Shown here: positions 45,545 through 54,690 of the stretch, piece by piece | Layout of the letters: each line of letters starts with the position of its first letter | Numbering within the stretch: the stretch's first letter is position 1 | NCBI RefSeq assembly: GCF_022682305.1 | Contig: NZ_CP093528.1 | Coordinates: 509,501-573,500 of the forward strand | DNA: 64,000 nt | DNA from: Shinella zoogloeoides | GTDB lineage: Bacteria; Pseudomonadota; Alphaproteobacteria; Rhizobiales; Rhizobiaceae | Reading direction: 5' to 3' | Notes under the pieces: generated by a model | What the model saw: only the letters and a program-made list of their open reading frames with translations | The model's database searches: none | What the model was told of the DNA's origin: nothing | Program-made: the position numbers and the translations under genes

Positions 45545-45632
45545 AGCCGCACTGTCCTTTTTGACGTCAATAAGGACAGTCAGTGCCAGATCCGGCAATT
45601 CCTACAAGGCGGCCCACCTCGGATGCGTACAG

Positions 45633-47588
45633 CGGATTCCCAAGTTGCGCGAGGAAATCCGGAAGATCGCGGGATGATACCCGGCTGCTCAGCTCGATTG
45701 CATCTGTCTCCAGGACGCGCCTACCGCCTCCGAGGCGGCTCGCGAGAAAAGAAATCTGGCGCGGAATGTCATCCTGCAAAAGCACGTGTGCGCCGCCTAG
45801 TTCACGAAGGCTGTTGAAGTAAAGGACCGCTGTCCAGTAGGGATCAGCGAGCGCAGGATCAGTTCCAGTATTGACCAGATGACCGATGCCCTGAAGAAGC
45901 GCCGCGGCTGCTGCTTGAAGGGCAAACTTCGGGCTTCGGCCGGCAGAGCACAAGCCAACATATAGCCGGTCTGGTCCGTGGTCATCCCGGACTGCGAAGA
46001 AAGAGTCCGATGCCTCAAAGCCGGACGGTGGGAACTGCAGCACCGGACGATCGAATAACGCCCGGACCTGGCGTCCGGCCTGTCCGATCGTGGCCGTTGA
46101 ACCAATCACCTTGGGGCGGGCGCCATCATTAGTGCAGAGCAGGTCCACGACGGTCTCATACAGACCAGCCATCGAGCCGAGCGGCCCAGAAATCAAATGC
46201 AATTCGTCTTGAATAATCAGCCCAGGACGGAGTCCTCCATCAAGACCAAAAAGTACCCGCAGGTCGCTTCGTCGGGGAAGCTGAGCAAACTTGTCGATTG
46301 TGCCTATCAAGAGGCTCGGCGGCGCGTCGTAGATGAAGTCGTCCACAGTTATCACTGGCAGCGGCGCGCCGTAGGTCACACAGTCTTCGTTGGAGCAGCG
46401 GATATCTATGCCAGCGTCGGCTGGAGCCCGCTGGTAACAATCGGCGCCAAGCCTGTTGCCGCAGACCGGGCACTCTAACAGTTGTCGGGGGGTCGACTTC
46501 GGCTTCTGACCGTCGTGTTCAAGATCGAGCGCTTCCATTGCTGCGCTACCCCTGTTTGGAGTGGCATCCCCACCAACATAGAGACCGAGGGAGATCGGCG
46601 CATCGCCGAGATCTTCGCGCCCAATCCGGATGGCCTCGCATGCGCAAATTAATGCCGCCGCGCGCTGGAACTGCTGCACGGTCAGGAGTCGGAGGGTATA
46701 CCGCATCAGCACATCTACGCCGCCTTCGGAGCGTCGATCTGCGTCAGTGAGGCGGCGGTGAAGGATTTGGAAGGCCGTCAAACCCAGATAGGCTTCGGTT
46801 TTCCCGCCGCCGGTTGGAAACCAGAGCAGATCGACGTGATCGCGGTCTGGATCCCTCGGATCAACCAGGCCCGGTAAGACCATAAGGATGTATGCGAGCT
46901 GGAATGGCCTCCAGGTAAGCGGCCCGGCGCGTTCGCCCTTGGCGGGGAAACGAGACTGCCTGTCCATTGCCGCGTTAGCTAACGTGAAGGCCTTCCAGGC
47001 GTGGATGTCACGGGCAAGCATATCGACACCCGCTTCTATGCGCCTCAGTGCCGCCCTGCAGAGATCCACGTTCCGCTCAGCCGCGATCCGGAGATCGCCA
47101 GAGAAGCTGTCGACTCGGGAAGCCAACTCCTCGCGGATCCATTCTTCGTACACGCCTGCAATACCGCGAAGAGCGTCTAGGACCTCGCTACGGTCCGCGC
47201 ATTGGGCTAGCCACTGAGCAGATAGCGCCTGCGGGTTTCGGCTAAGAAATTCTCTCAGCATTCCATGGCCAGATGCGTTCATTCCTTTCACCGTTGCGAC
47301 CGGCATCCATGCCGTTTCCAGCCAGCCTGTCCGCTGATCGGAATTCGGCTCCCAGATCACCGCCACACCGTGTCCAACCGCGTATTCAAGAACATCGCGG
47401 TAGAGAAGCGCGGCAGAACGGGCGTCATCGTCCGCGCCGGCCGGCACCGAAGTCTGCCGCGGGCGGATTGCCCCTATACCATCGCGCGTAATCGATTGAA
47501 TCTTGAGGCCAGCCTGCAGAAGGCAGAATTCGTCCCTAAGACGATCTTCTGTCGGCTGCGCTTTGTTGATCAGGGTGATGGTCAGGAC
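45633..47588 (-). pseudogene. drmA: N-proximal fragment of DrmA helicase, 5' end lost at island junction
   Basis: About 652 codons. It opens abruptly with VLTITLINKAQPTED, part of the DrmA N-terminal domain, so the true start is missing. Motifs: LLWFPTGGGKTEAYLGL (Walker A, 46782-46832), cysteines ECPVCGNRL...RCSNEDC, LLIGTIDKFAQL, LIIQDELHLISGPLGSMAGLYE (Walker B as DELH) and IGSTATIG. The frame then runs into ELSSRVSSRDLPDFLAQLGNPL and is cut by IS66. DrmA is normally over 1000 aa, and the two fragments give about 890. Both the IS and the lost 5' end mean the gene is inactive here. Confidence 0.87.
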
Positions 47589-47599
47589 CTGCCGACCTC

Positions 47600-48236
47600 C
47601 AGAGAGGCGGCGGCGAATATGAAGATTGACGGCAAGCCGGCCTTCACCGAGGGCGGCGGTCTCGACGCGCTGAAATACATGGTGGACAGCTACAAGTCGG
47701 GCGTCACCAACCCGAACTCCAAGGAGTTTCTCGAAGAGGACGTGCGCAACGTCTTCCAGAACGGCGAGGCGGCTTTCGCGCTGAACTGGACCTATATGTA
47801 CAACATGGCCAACGCCGGCACGGACAGCAAGGTCGCCGGCAAGGTGGGCGTTGTGCCGGCCCCGGGTGTCGAGGGCAAGAGCGAGGTTTCCGCCGTCAAC
47901 GGCTCGATGGGCCTCGGCATCACCTCGACGAGCAAGCATCCCGACGAGGCGTGGAAGTACATCGTGCACATGACCTCGCAGGAAACGCAGAACGCCTATG
48001 CGAAGCTCAGCCTGCCGATCTGGGCGTCCTCCTATGACGACCCGGCCGTAACCGCCGGCCAGGAAGAGATGATCGCCGCCGCCAAGCTCGGTCTGGCCGC
48101 CATGTATCCGCGTCCGACCACGCCGAAGTATCAGGAACTCTCCACGGCGCTCCAGCAGGCCATTCAGGAAGCCCTGCTCGATCAGGCATCGCCGGAAGAC
48201 GCATTGAAGTCCGCCGCCGACAATAGCGGCCTCTGA
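47600..48236 (+). pseudogene. 3' half of a sugar ABC transporter substrate-binding protein gene
   Basis: The reading frame from about 47600 (NMKIDGKPAFTEGGGLDALKYMVDSYKSGVTNPNSKEFLEEDVRNVFQNGEAAFALNWTYMY...) is the C-terminal half of a family 1 (MalE/UgpB-like) extracellular solute-binding protein, ending DALKSAADNSGL. The signal peptide and N-terminal lobe are missing. Upstream DNA belongs to the antisense drmA remnant. The exact junction lies between 47589 and 47616. The operon behind it therefore has lost its binding protein and probably its promoter. Confidence 0.86.
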
Positions 48237-48305
48237 CATTCATGCCTTGCGGGCGGCCCCGGTCGCCCGCACACTCTCCTTCCCGAAAACAGACAAGAGG
48301 ACGCT

Positions 48306-49190
48306 ATGTCCAGCACCTGGATGACCACCCGGGCATGGCTTCTCATGCTGCCGCTACTGGTGATCATGGTCGCCGTGATCGGCTGGCCGATGGTCGATAC
48401 GGTGCGGCTTTCCTTCACCGATGCCAAGCTGGTGGGCCTCGGCGGCACTTTCGTCGGCTTCGACAATTACGCGAAGATGCTGACGAGCAGCAATTTCCTG
48501 CGGGCGCTCTACGCGACCACCTGGTTCGCCGTCGCCTCGGTAACGGCCGAAATGGTGCTGGGCGTGCTCGCCGCCCTGCTTTTGAACCAGAAATTCCATG
48601 GCCGCACGGTGCTGCGCGCCCTGCTCATCCTGCCCTGGGCGCTGCCGACGGTCGTCAACGCGACCCTCTGGCGTCTCATCTACAATCCGGAATACGGCGC
48701 GCTGAATTCGGCGCTGACGCAGATCGGCCTGCTCGATGCCTACCGCTCCTGGCTCGGCGAGCCGGCTACCGCCATGACCGCGCTGATCGTCGCCGACTGC
48801 TGGAAGAATTTCCCGCTCGTCGCCCTTATCGCGCTCGCCGCGCTGCAGGCGGTGCCGCGCGACATCACCGCCGCATCGCTGGTCGACGGCGCGGGTCCCT
48901 TCGCCCGTTTCCGCTTCGTCATCCTGCCCTATCTCGCCGGGCCGCTGATGGTGGCGCTGGTGCTGCGCACCATCGAGGCCTTCAAGGTGTTCGATATCAT
49001 CTGGGTCATGACGCGCGGCGGGCCGGCCAATTCCACGCGCACCCTCTCGATCCTCGTCTATCAGGAGGCCTTCTCCTTCCAGCGCGCCGGCTCCGGGGCC
49101 TCGCTCGCCCTCGTCGTCACGCTCATCGTGACGGTGCTGGCGATCGGCTACGGCATGCTGGTGCGCCGCGCCGCGGGGAGTGCCGCCTGA
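48306..49190 (+). CDS. Sugar ABC transporter permease (MalF/UgpA type)
   Basis: 294-residue inner-membrane protein with six helices and the binding-protein-dependent permease loop EAA-type motif DITAASLVDGAGPFARFRFVILPYL (about 196-220) that contacts the ATPase. It forms a heterodimer with the next gene product, which starts on its stop codon (TGATGG). An AAGAGG precedes the ATG. Confidence 0.93.
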   Translation: MSSTWMTTRAWLLMLPLLVIMVAVIGWPMVDTVRLSFTDAKLVGLGGTFVGFDNYAKMLTSSNFLRALYATTWFAVASVTAEMVLGVLAALLLNQKFHGRTVLRALLILPWALPTVVNATLWRLIYNPEYGALNSALTQIGLLDAYRSWLGEPATAMTALIVADCWKNFPLVALIALAALQAVPRDITAASLVDGAGPFARFRFVILPYLAGPLMVALVLRTIEAFKVFDIIWVMTRGGPANSTRTLSILVYQEAFSFQRAGSGASLALVVTLIVTVLAIGYGMLVRRAAGSAA

Positions 49191-50035
49191 TGGAGCGCCG
49201 CAGCCTTCTTGCCTCGATCCTCATTCACGCCGCCGCGCTGCTGCTCGCCGCCGTCATCCTCGCGCCGATCCTCTGGCTCTTCGTGATGAGCATTTCGCCG
49301 GCCGCCGACCTCGTTACGCGGCCGCTCCGCTGGTGGCCGAGCACGGTCGATTTCTCCCGCTACGCCATGCTGCTATCGACGATCCCCAACAGCGCCGGGG
49401 CCACTTTCGTCGCCTCGCTCGTCAACAGCATCCTCGTCGCGGGCATGGCGACGCTCGCCGCCATCGCGCTTGCCATTCCCGCCGGCTGGGCGGTTTCGCG
49501 CACGCCTTCGGTCGGCTGGTCGCTGTCGCTGGTCATCGCCACCTACATGCTGCCACCGGTCGCGCTCGCGGTGCCGCTCTACATGCTGCTTGCCGCCCTC
49601 GGCCTGCTCAATTCCGTCTTCGGCCTCGCGCTGGTCTATCTCAGCATCCTTGCGCCCTTCACCACATGGCTGATGAAGTCCGGCTTCGACGGCATTCCGC
49701 GGGAGATCGAGCAGGCGGCGATGATGGACGGGGCGAGTCTCTTTGCGATGCTGCGCATCGTCACCCTACCGCTCGCCATGCCCATCGTCGCGACCTCGGC
49801 GCTCTTCGCCTTCCTGCTCGGCTGGGATGAGTTCTTCTATGCGCTGCTCTTCACCTCCGACCAGCGGGCGCGCACGCTGACCGTCGCCATCGCCGATCTC
49901 GCCGGCGGGCGCGTTTCCGACTACGGGCTGATCGCGACCGCTGGCGTGCTTGCCGCGCTGCCGCCGGTGCTGGTCGGTCTTCTCATGCAACGGGCCTTGA
50001 TCTCGGGCCTCACCAGCGGCGGTGTGAAAGGATGA
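49190..50035 (+). CDS. Sugar ABC transporter permease (MalG/UgpE type)
   Basis: 281 residues from ATG 49190, whose A is the last base of the previous stop. Six membrane helices. EAA loop: EIEQAAMMDGASLFAMLRIVTLPLAMPI (about 178-205), C-terminal GWDEFFYALLFTSDQRARTLTVAIADL. Partner of the preceding permease for sugar import. Confidence 0.93.
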   Translation: MERRSLLASILIHAAALLLAAVILAPILWLFVMSISPAADLVTRPLRWWPSTVDFSRYAMLLSTIPNSAGATFVASLVNSILVAGMATLAAIALAIPAGWAVSRTPSVGWSLSLVIATYMLPPVALAVPLYMLLAALGLLNSVFGLALVYLSILAPFTTWLMKSGFDGIPREIEQAAMMDGASLFAMLRIVTLPLAMPIVATSALFAFLLGWDEFFYALLFTSDQRARTLTVAIADLAGGRVSDYGLIATAGVLAALPPVLVGLLMQRALISGLTSGGVKG

Positions 50036-51054
50036 CCATGACGACGAACGCAACACGCCCGGCCGGGCTTCAGGCCATCGACCGGGAAATGGCCCGCCAG
50101 CACGCCGATGCATTGGCCTCCTTCCGCAGCAATGCGGACATGGCGGCAAGGGCCGCCGCCAGCCTGAAGCGCACGGGCAAGCTCCTCCTCCTCGGCATGG
50201 GCGGCTCGCACGCCGTCGGCCGCGCCGTCGAGCCGCTGTACCGCGCCCTCGGCATCGACGCCATCGCCCTGCCGCTCTCCGAGCAACTCGGCGCACCGCT
50301 GCTGCTCGACGGCCGCACCGTCTTCATCACCTCGCAGTCCGGCGAAAGCGCGGAAGTCCTGCGCTGGTTTGAGGAGACGGGTGGCAACGCGGAAACCTTC
50401 GGCTTCACGCTGGAGGGCGGCTCCTTCCTCGCCCGCACCGCGCCTTGCCTCGTCGGCCACGGTGGCACCGAGCAGGCCTTTGCCGCGACGCGCAGCCTCA
50501 CGGTGAGCTTCGCCCTGCACCTCGCGATCCTCGGCGCGATGGGCGAGGACGTCTCTCCCGCCGTCGACGCACTGGAAACCCCGCTGGAACCCTCCATCGA
50601 GGCGGCGCTCGCCGCGCTTTCGAATGTCCGCTCCGTCGTGACCTCCAGCCGGCGCCTGCAGGGGCTTGCCGAAGCCATAGCGCTCGGCTTCACGGAACTC
50701 TCCCGCGCACCGTGCTTCTCGCTGGAAGGTGGGCAGCTTCGCCACGGCCCGATGGAGATGCTGTCGCCGGAGGTGGGCGTCGTGCTCTTCCGCAGCGACG
50801 ATGCGACGACGGACCTCGTGACGGCCATGGCCGTCTCCGTGGTCGAGGCCGGCGCGAAACTCGTCGTCTTCGACGCTTCCGGCTGCCCGCCGGTCGAAGG
50901 CGCGGCGACCGTCGCCTTCCCGCCGTCGACGGGCCTTGCCGCCGTCTTCTCCATGCTGCCGACCGCGCAGCGCCTGATGATCGCCTTTGCCGCCGCCCGC
51001 GTCCCCGATGCCGGCACGCCGGTGCGCTCGACCAAGATTACCCGGAGCGAATGA
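50032..51054 (+). CDS. SIS-domain sugar-phosphate isomerase/deaminase-like protein
   Basis: 340 residues with two SIS domains (about 40-170 and 195-330). The first has LLLLGMGGSHAVGRAVEPLY and FITSQSGESAEVLRWFEE, typical phosphosugar-binding loops. The second has ELSRAPCFSLEGGQLRHGPMEML, like GlmS/FrlB/AgaS relatives. The start overlaps the permease stop (ATGA). With the downstream PfkB kinase it suggests phosphorylation and then isomerisation or deglycation of an imported amino sugar or Amadori-type sugar. The substrate is not known. Confidence 0.88.
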   Translation: MTMTTNATRPAGLQAIDREMARQHADALASFRSNADMAARAAASLKRTGKLLLLGMGGSHAVGRAVEPLYRALGIDAIALPLSEQLGAPLLLDGRTVFITSQSGESAEVLRWFEETGGNAETFGFTLEGGSFLARTAPCLVGHGGTEQAFAATRSLTVSFALHLAILGAMGEDVSPAVDALETPLEPSIEAALAALSNVRSVVTSSRRLQGLAEAIALGFTELSRAPCFSLEGGQLRHGPMEMLSPEVGVVLFRSDDATTDLVTAMAVSVVEAGAKLVVFDASGCPPVEGAATVAFPPSTGLAAVFSMLPTAQRLMIAFAAARVPDAGTPVRSTKITRSE

Positions 51055-51978
51055 GTGAGACCGCTTGCCGTCATCGGAAACGTCAATGTTGACCTGATCA
51101 TGGGGCCGGCCGCGCCCTGGCCGCAGCCCGGCACCGAGATCATCGTCGACCATGACGAGTTGCGCGTCGGCGGCTCCGCCGGCAACGCGGCGCTCGCCTG
51201 GATGGCGCTCGGCACGCCCTTCGAGATCGCCGCCAGCATCGGCAGCGACCGCTTCGGCGCGTGGCTTGCGGAAAGTTTCGGCGAGCGCGCCCGGCACTGG
51301 CCGGTACATGGCGACAGCACGACCCTTTCCGTCGGCATCACCCATCCCGATGGCGAGCGCACCTTCTTCACCACCCGCGGTCACCTGCCGCTTTTCAGCC
51401 TGGAAGACGTCTTCGCCGTGCTCGACGGCCCGCGCCTTGCCGACGGCATCGCGCTTCTCTGCGGCTCCTTCCTCACCGACCGGCTGGTGGAGGAATATGA
51501 CGGCTTCTTCGACTGGGCGGACCGGCACGGCATCGCCGTCGCGCTCGATACGGGCTGGCCGCTGCACGGCTGGACGGAAGAGAACCGGGCGGCGGCGAAA
51601 GACTGGCTGTCGCGCTGCCGCATCGCGCTCTTCAACGAGGTCGAGACGACGAACCTTGCCGGCGTCACGGATCCCGAGGAGGCCGGCCGCCTGCTGCAAC
51701 GGGGCATGCCGCAAGGCGCCGTCGTCGTCGTGAAATGCGGGCCGAAGGGCGCCATCGCTATCGATGCGGACGGCACGCTGTTCCGGGCCGAGGCCCCGTC
51801 GGTCGCCGTCGTCGACACCATCGGCGCGGGCGACGTCTTCAACGCTGCTTTCCTCTCCGCCTATGCCGAGGGCAGGGGGCTTGCGGCGAGCCTTGCCGCC
51901 GGCACGGCGGTCGCCTCCCGCGCCATCTCCACCCATCCGAGACGCTACGCCCCCATCCCTCAGGAAATCCCGGCATGA
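51055..51978 (+). CDS. PfkB/ribokinase-family sugar kinase
   Basis: 307 residues beginning at GTG 51055, directly after the SIS gene stop. N-terminal IGNVNVDLIMGPAAPWPQPGTE and GGSAGNAALAWMALG motif, C-terminal signature DTIGAGDVFNAAFLSAYAEG with the catalytic Asp. It phosphorylates the sugar taken up by the ABC system. Its stop overlaps the ATPase start (ATGA). Confidence 0.92.
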   Translation: MRPLAVIGNVNVDLIMGPAAPWPQPGTEIIVDHDELRVGGSAGNAALAWMALGTPFEIAASIGSDRFGAWLAESFGERARHWPVHGDSTTLSVGITHPDGERTFFTTRGHLPLFSLEDVFAVLDGPRLADGIALLCGSFLTDRLVEEYDGFFDWADRHGIAVALDTGWPLHGWTEENRAAAKDWLSRCRIALFNEVETTNLAGVTDPEEAGRLLQRGMPQGAVVVVKCGPKGAIAIDADGTLFRAEAPSVAVVDTIGAGDVFNAAFLSAYAEGRGLAASLAAGTAVASRAISTHPRRYAPIPQEIPA

Positions 51979-53039
51979 GCACGCTGACCATCGAAGCCAT
52001 CCGCAAGAACTACGGTGCCGTCGAGACCTTGAAGGGCATCGACATCGCGCTGGAAAGCGGCGAATTCCTCGTGCTTCTCGGCGCGTCGGGCTGCGGCAAG
52101 TCCACGCTGCTCAACATCATCGCCGGTCTTGGCGAGCCGACGAGCGGCGATATCCGCATCGACGGGCGGTCCATCGTCGGCGTGCATCCGAAGGACCGGG
52201 ACATCGCCATGGTCTTCCAGTCCTATGCGCTTTATCCCAATCTCACGGTGCACCGGAACATCGGCTTCGGCCTCGAAATGCGCAAGGTCGACAAGGCCGA
52301 GCGCGACCGGGCCGTGCAGGAGACGGCAAAACTCCTGCAGATCGAGAACCTGCTGGAGCGCAAGCCCGGCCAGCTTTCGGGCGGCCAGCGCCAGCGTGTC
52401 GCCATCGGCCGGGCGCTGGTGCGCAATCCGAAGATCTTCCTCTTCGACGAGCCGCTGTCCAACCTCGACGCCAAGCTGCGCATGGAGATGCGCACCGAGC
52501 TGAAACGCCTGCACCAGATGACGAGGACGACCGTCGTCTATGTCACGCATGACCAGATCGAGGCGATGACGCTCGCCACCCGCATCGCCGTCATGCGGGG
52601 CGGCCGCATCGAGCAGCTCGATACGCCGGAGAACATCTACAATCGCCCGGCGACGCTCTATGTCGCGACCTTCGTCGGCGCGCCACCGATGAACCTGCTT
52701 GCGGCGACGGTGAATGCGGGCCGGGCCGTGATCGAGGGGAGCGGCATCGCGCTTGCCGTGCCGGGACTGGAGACGATGACCGAGGGGCGCAGGCTCGTCC
52801 TCGGCATCCGTCCGGAAGCGCTCGGCCCCTCCGGCAAAGGCGTGTCTCTCGATGCGCGCTGCGAGGTGGCGGAGCTGACGGGGCCGGAACTGGTCGTCAC
52901 GGCCTCGGTCGGCGGCCAGCGCCTCGTCGCGGCCCTGCCGGCGGCGGCCGGCATCAAGGCGGGCGAGGAGATTTCCCTGCGCGTCCAGCCCGCCGCCATC
53001 CATGTCTTCGATGCCGAGACCGAGCAGCGCCTGAACTGA
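51975..53039 (+). CDS. ABC transporter ATP-binding protein (MalK/UgpC/MsmX type)
   Basis: 354 residues from ATG 51975. Walker A GASGCGKST (about 37-45), Q-loop VFQSYALYP, signature LSGGQRQRVAIGRAL, Walker B IFLFDEPLSNLDAKLR and the His-loop VTHDQIEAM are all present, with a C-terminal TOBE domain (about 280-350). It powers the two permeases. The gene order SBP-permease-permease-SIS-kinase-ATPase is one operon with overlaps throughout. Confidence 0.95.
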   Translation: MSTLTIEAIRKNYGAVETLKGIDIALESGEFLVLLGASGCGKSTLLNIIAGLGEPTSGDIRIDGRSIVGVHPKDRDIAMVFQSYALYPNLTVHRNIGFGLEMRKVDKAERDRAVQETAKLLQIENLLERKPGQLSGGQRQRVAIGRALVRNPKIFLFDEPLSNLDAKLRMEMRTELKRLHQMTRTTVVYVTHDQIEAMTLATRIAVMRGGRIEQLDTPENIYNRPATLYVATFVGAPPMNLLAATVNAGRAVIEGSGIALAVPGLETMTEGRRLVLGIRPEALGPSGKGVSLDARCEVAELTGPELVVTASVGGQRLVAALPAAAGIKAGEEISLRVQPAAIHVFDAETEQRLN

Positions 53040-53054
53040 AAACCCGTCTTCCGG

Positions 53055-53669
53055 CTATGCGAAGGCCAGCGGCGATCCGAAGAAACGCAGCGCCCAGCGC
53101 CGGCCGTCGCTGGTCAGGGTCAGCGCGCCGAACGGTTCGACATCGGTGCGCCAGATAGCCTGAAGCGGTGCGTCGAGAACATGGGCGAGAACGAGCTTCA
53201 GCACGATGGCATGGGTGATCGCCAGAAGGTGGCCGCCCACCGCGTGCTGGTCGTCGAGCCAGGATATGCAGCGCGTCCGCGCTGCCGCGAAGCTTTCCCC
53301 GCCATGCGGCGCGGCGGCGGGGTCCGACAGCCAGCGCTGGAGGTCGGCCGGGCCTTGCGCGGCGATATCCTCCAGGGCAAGGCCGTTCCACCGGCCGTAG
53401 TCCACGTCCCGCAGCGGCACGGCTATCGCCGGATGCAGGCCGAACAGGGCGGCGGTTTCCCGCGCGCTGGCTTCCGGCGCGCAAAACACCGCGTCACAGG
53501 CCGGCAGGAGAGGGGCAAGCCGCTCGGCCCGTTCCCATTCCCTTTCCAGAAGCGGTTCGTCGGAGGCAAGGCGGGACAGCCGGTTGGAGGCGGTGGCGCC
53601 CCGGCATAGCAGCGTGAGGCGCGTCGCGCGCGGCGGCTTTTGTCTTGTCTCTTGCGTTTCGTCGCCCAA
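53055..53669 (-). CDS. Histidine-phosphatase-superfamily protein with altered RHG motif
   Basis: 204 residues of the phosphoglycerate-mutase/CobC fold. The second half is normal (DVDYGRWNGLALEDI, HGGESFAAARTR, LAITHAIVLKLVLAHVL with the second catalytic His). The first motif L-x-R-H-G, which carries the nucleophile His, reads LLCRGAT here, so Cys22-Arg23-Gly24 replace Arg-His-Gly. The enzyme is likely inactive or uses another mechanism. It is convergent with the ABC operon and 15 bp upstream of prmB in the same direction. Confidence 0.85.
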   Translation of the reverse strand: MGDETQETRQKPPRATRLTLLCRGATASNRLSRLASDEPLLEREWERAERLAPLLPACDAVFCAPEASARETAALFGLHPAIAVPLRDVDYGRWNGLALEDIAAQGPADLQRWLSDPAAAPHGGESFAAARTRCISWLDDQHAVGGHLLAITHAIVLKLVLAHVLDAPLQAIWRTDVEPFGALTLTSDGRRWALRFFGSPLAFA

Positions 53670-53684
53670 GATCGAGGCCGTCCC

Positions 53685-54602
53685 CTATTTCACGCCGAGC
53701 GCTTCGGCGGAAATCCAGAACACGGCATCCTGGGATTCGGCTGTCTCCAGCCAGACGAAATCGAGATGCGGGAATTCCTCCTCGAGGATTTCCCGGCCCG
53801 AGCCGATCTCGCAGATCATGCCGCCCTCGGGATTGAGGAAGCTGGGTGCGTCCATGAGAATGCGACGCACGAGATCAAGCCCGTCCTCGCCGCCGTCATG
53901 GGCCATCTCCGGCTCGGCGCGGAATTCCGGCGGGTAGCCGTCCAGCGCCTCGTGGTCGACATAGGGCGGGTTGGTGATGATGAGGTCGTATGTCCGGCCG
54001 GCAAGCGGGGCGAAAAGGTCGCCCTCGAAAAGGTTCACCTGCCCGGCGACATCGTGCTCGGCGATGTTCAATGCGGCGACTTCCAGCGCATCGGCCGAAA
54101 GGTCCACGGCATCGACCGTGGCGGCGGGGAAGAATTTCGCGGCGAGCACGGCAAGGCAGCCCGAGCCGGTGCAGATATCCACGGCGCTTTCGACGGACAT
54201 CGGATCGGGCAGGAAGGACGAGCCGTTCTCGCCGAGATATTCGCTGAACAGGATTTCGCCGATATGCGAGCGCGGCACGATCACCCGCTCGTCCACATGG
54301 AACCGCACGCCCTGGATATAGGCCCGGCCCGTGAGATAGGAGGAGGGCTTGCGGGTGGCAACGCGCGCCTCGATGCGCTCGACGAGCAGCCGGCGTTCGG
54401 CCGGCAGCAGGCGGGCGTCGAGGAAGGGATCGAGCGCGTCGATCGGCAGGTCGAGCGAATCGAGCAGCAGGAAGGCCGCGTCGTCGCCGGCCGTCGTCGT
54501 GCCGTGGCCGTAGCTGAGATCGGCCGCGTTGAAACGGGAGATCGCATAGCGCCAGTAATCGCGCAGCGTCACGAGTTCGTTGGTAATGTCTTCCCTGGTC
54601 AA
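53685..54602 (-). CDS. prmB: Ribosomal protein L3 N5-glutamine methyltransferase
   Basis: 305 residues from a TTG at 54602 (frame open farther upstream, so the start is uncertain). SAM-dependent methylase of the HemK/PrmC group: [32 protein letters not shown] (motif I) and [14 protein letters not shown] (NPPY, catalytic). The sequence around [22 protein letters not shown] matches PrmB rather than PrmC. It methylates a glutamine on ribosomal protein L3. Its start is divergent from the pseudouridine synthase gene. Confidence 0.88.
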   Translation of the reverse strand: MTREDITNELVTLRDYWRYAISRFNAADLSYGHGTTTAGDDAAFLLLDSLDLPIDALDPFLDARLLPAERRLLVERIEARVATRKPSSYLTGRAYIQGVRFHVDERVIVPRSHIGEILFSEYLGENGSSFLPDPMSVESAVDICTGSGCLAVLAAKFFPAATVDAVDLSADALEVAALNIAEHDVAGQVNLFEGDLFAPLAGRTYDLIITNPPYVDHEALDGYPPEFRAEPEMAHDGGEDGLDLVRRILMDAPSFLNPEGGMICEIGSGREILEEEFPHLDFVWLETAESQDAVFWISAEALGVK

Positions 54603-54690
54603 CGGCGTCTCACTTCGGGCTTTGCGGATTTGGCTGGACGACCCCGGCTTTAGAATGGCAAGGGCCTGTGGGTCAACCAAGGACGGCGAG

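Larger units (their letters stand above)
41481..45632 (-). mobile_element. IS66-family element, copy 2, with nested IS3, inserted in drmA
   Basis: 4152 bp including the nested element. The ends are imperfect inverted repeats: GTATCCATCCGAGGAGGGCC (left) and, read inward on the minus strand, GTACGCATCCGAGGTGGGCC. The 8-bp target duplication AGCGGATT is exact (41473-41480 and 45633-45640). Genes on the minus strand are tnpA, tnpB and tnpC (broken), with a DUF6429 gene on the plus strand at the far end. It differs from copy 1 in sequence and gene content, so the two are separate IS66 types. Confidence 0.94.

Noticed and set aside
47265..47600. Upstream extension of the sugar-binding-protein frame as a complete gene
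   Set aside because: The sequence before about 47600 encodes drmA on the other strand and does not read as a signal peptide or binding-protein N-lobe.
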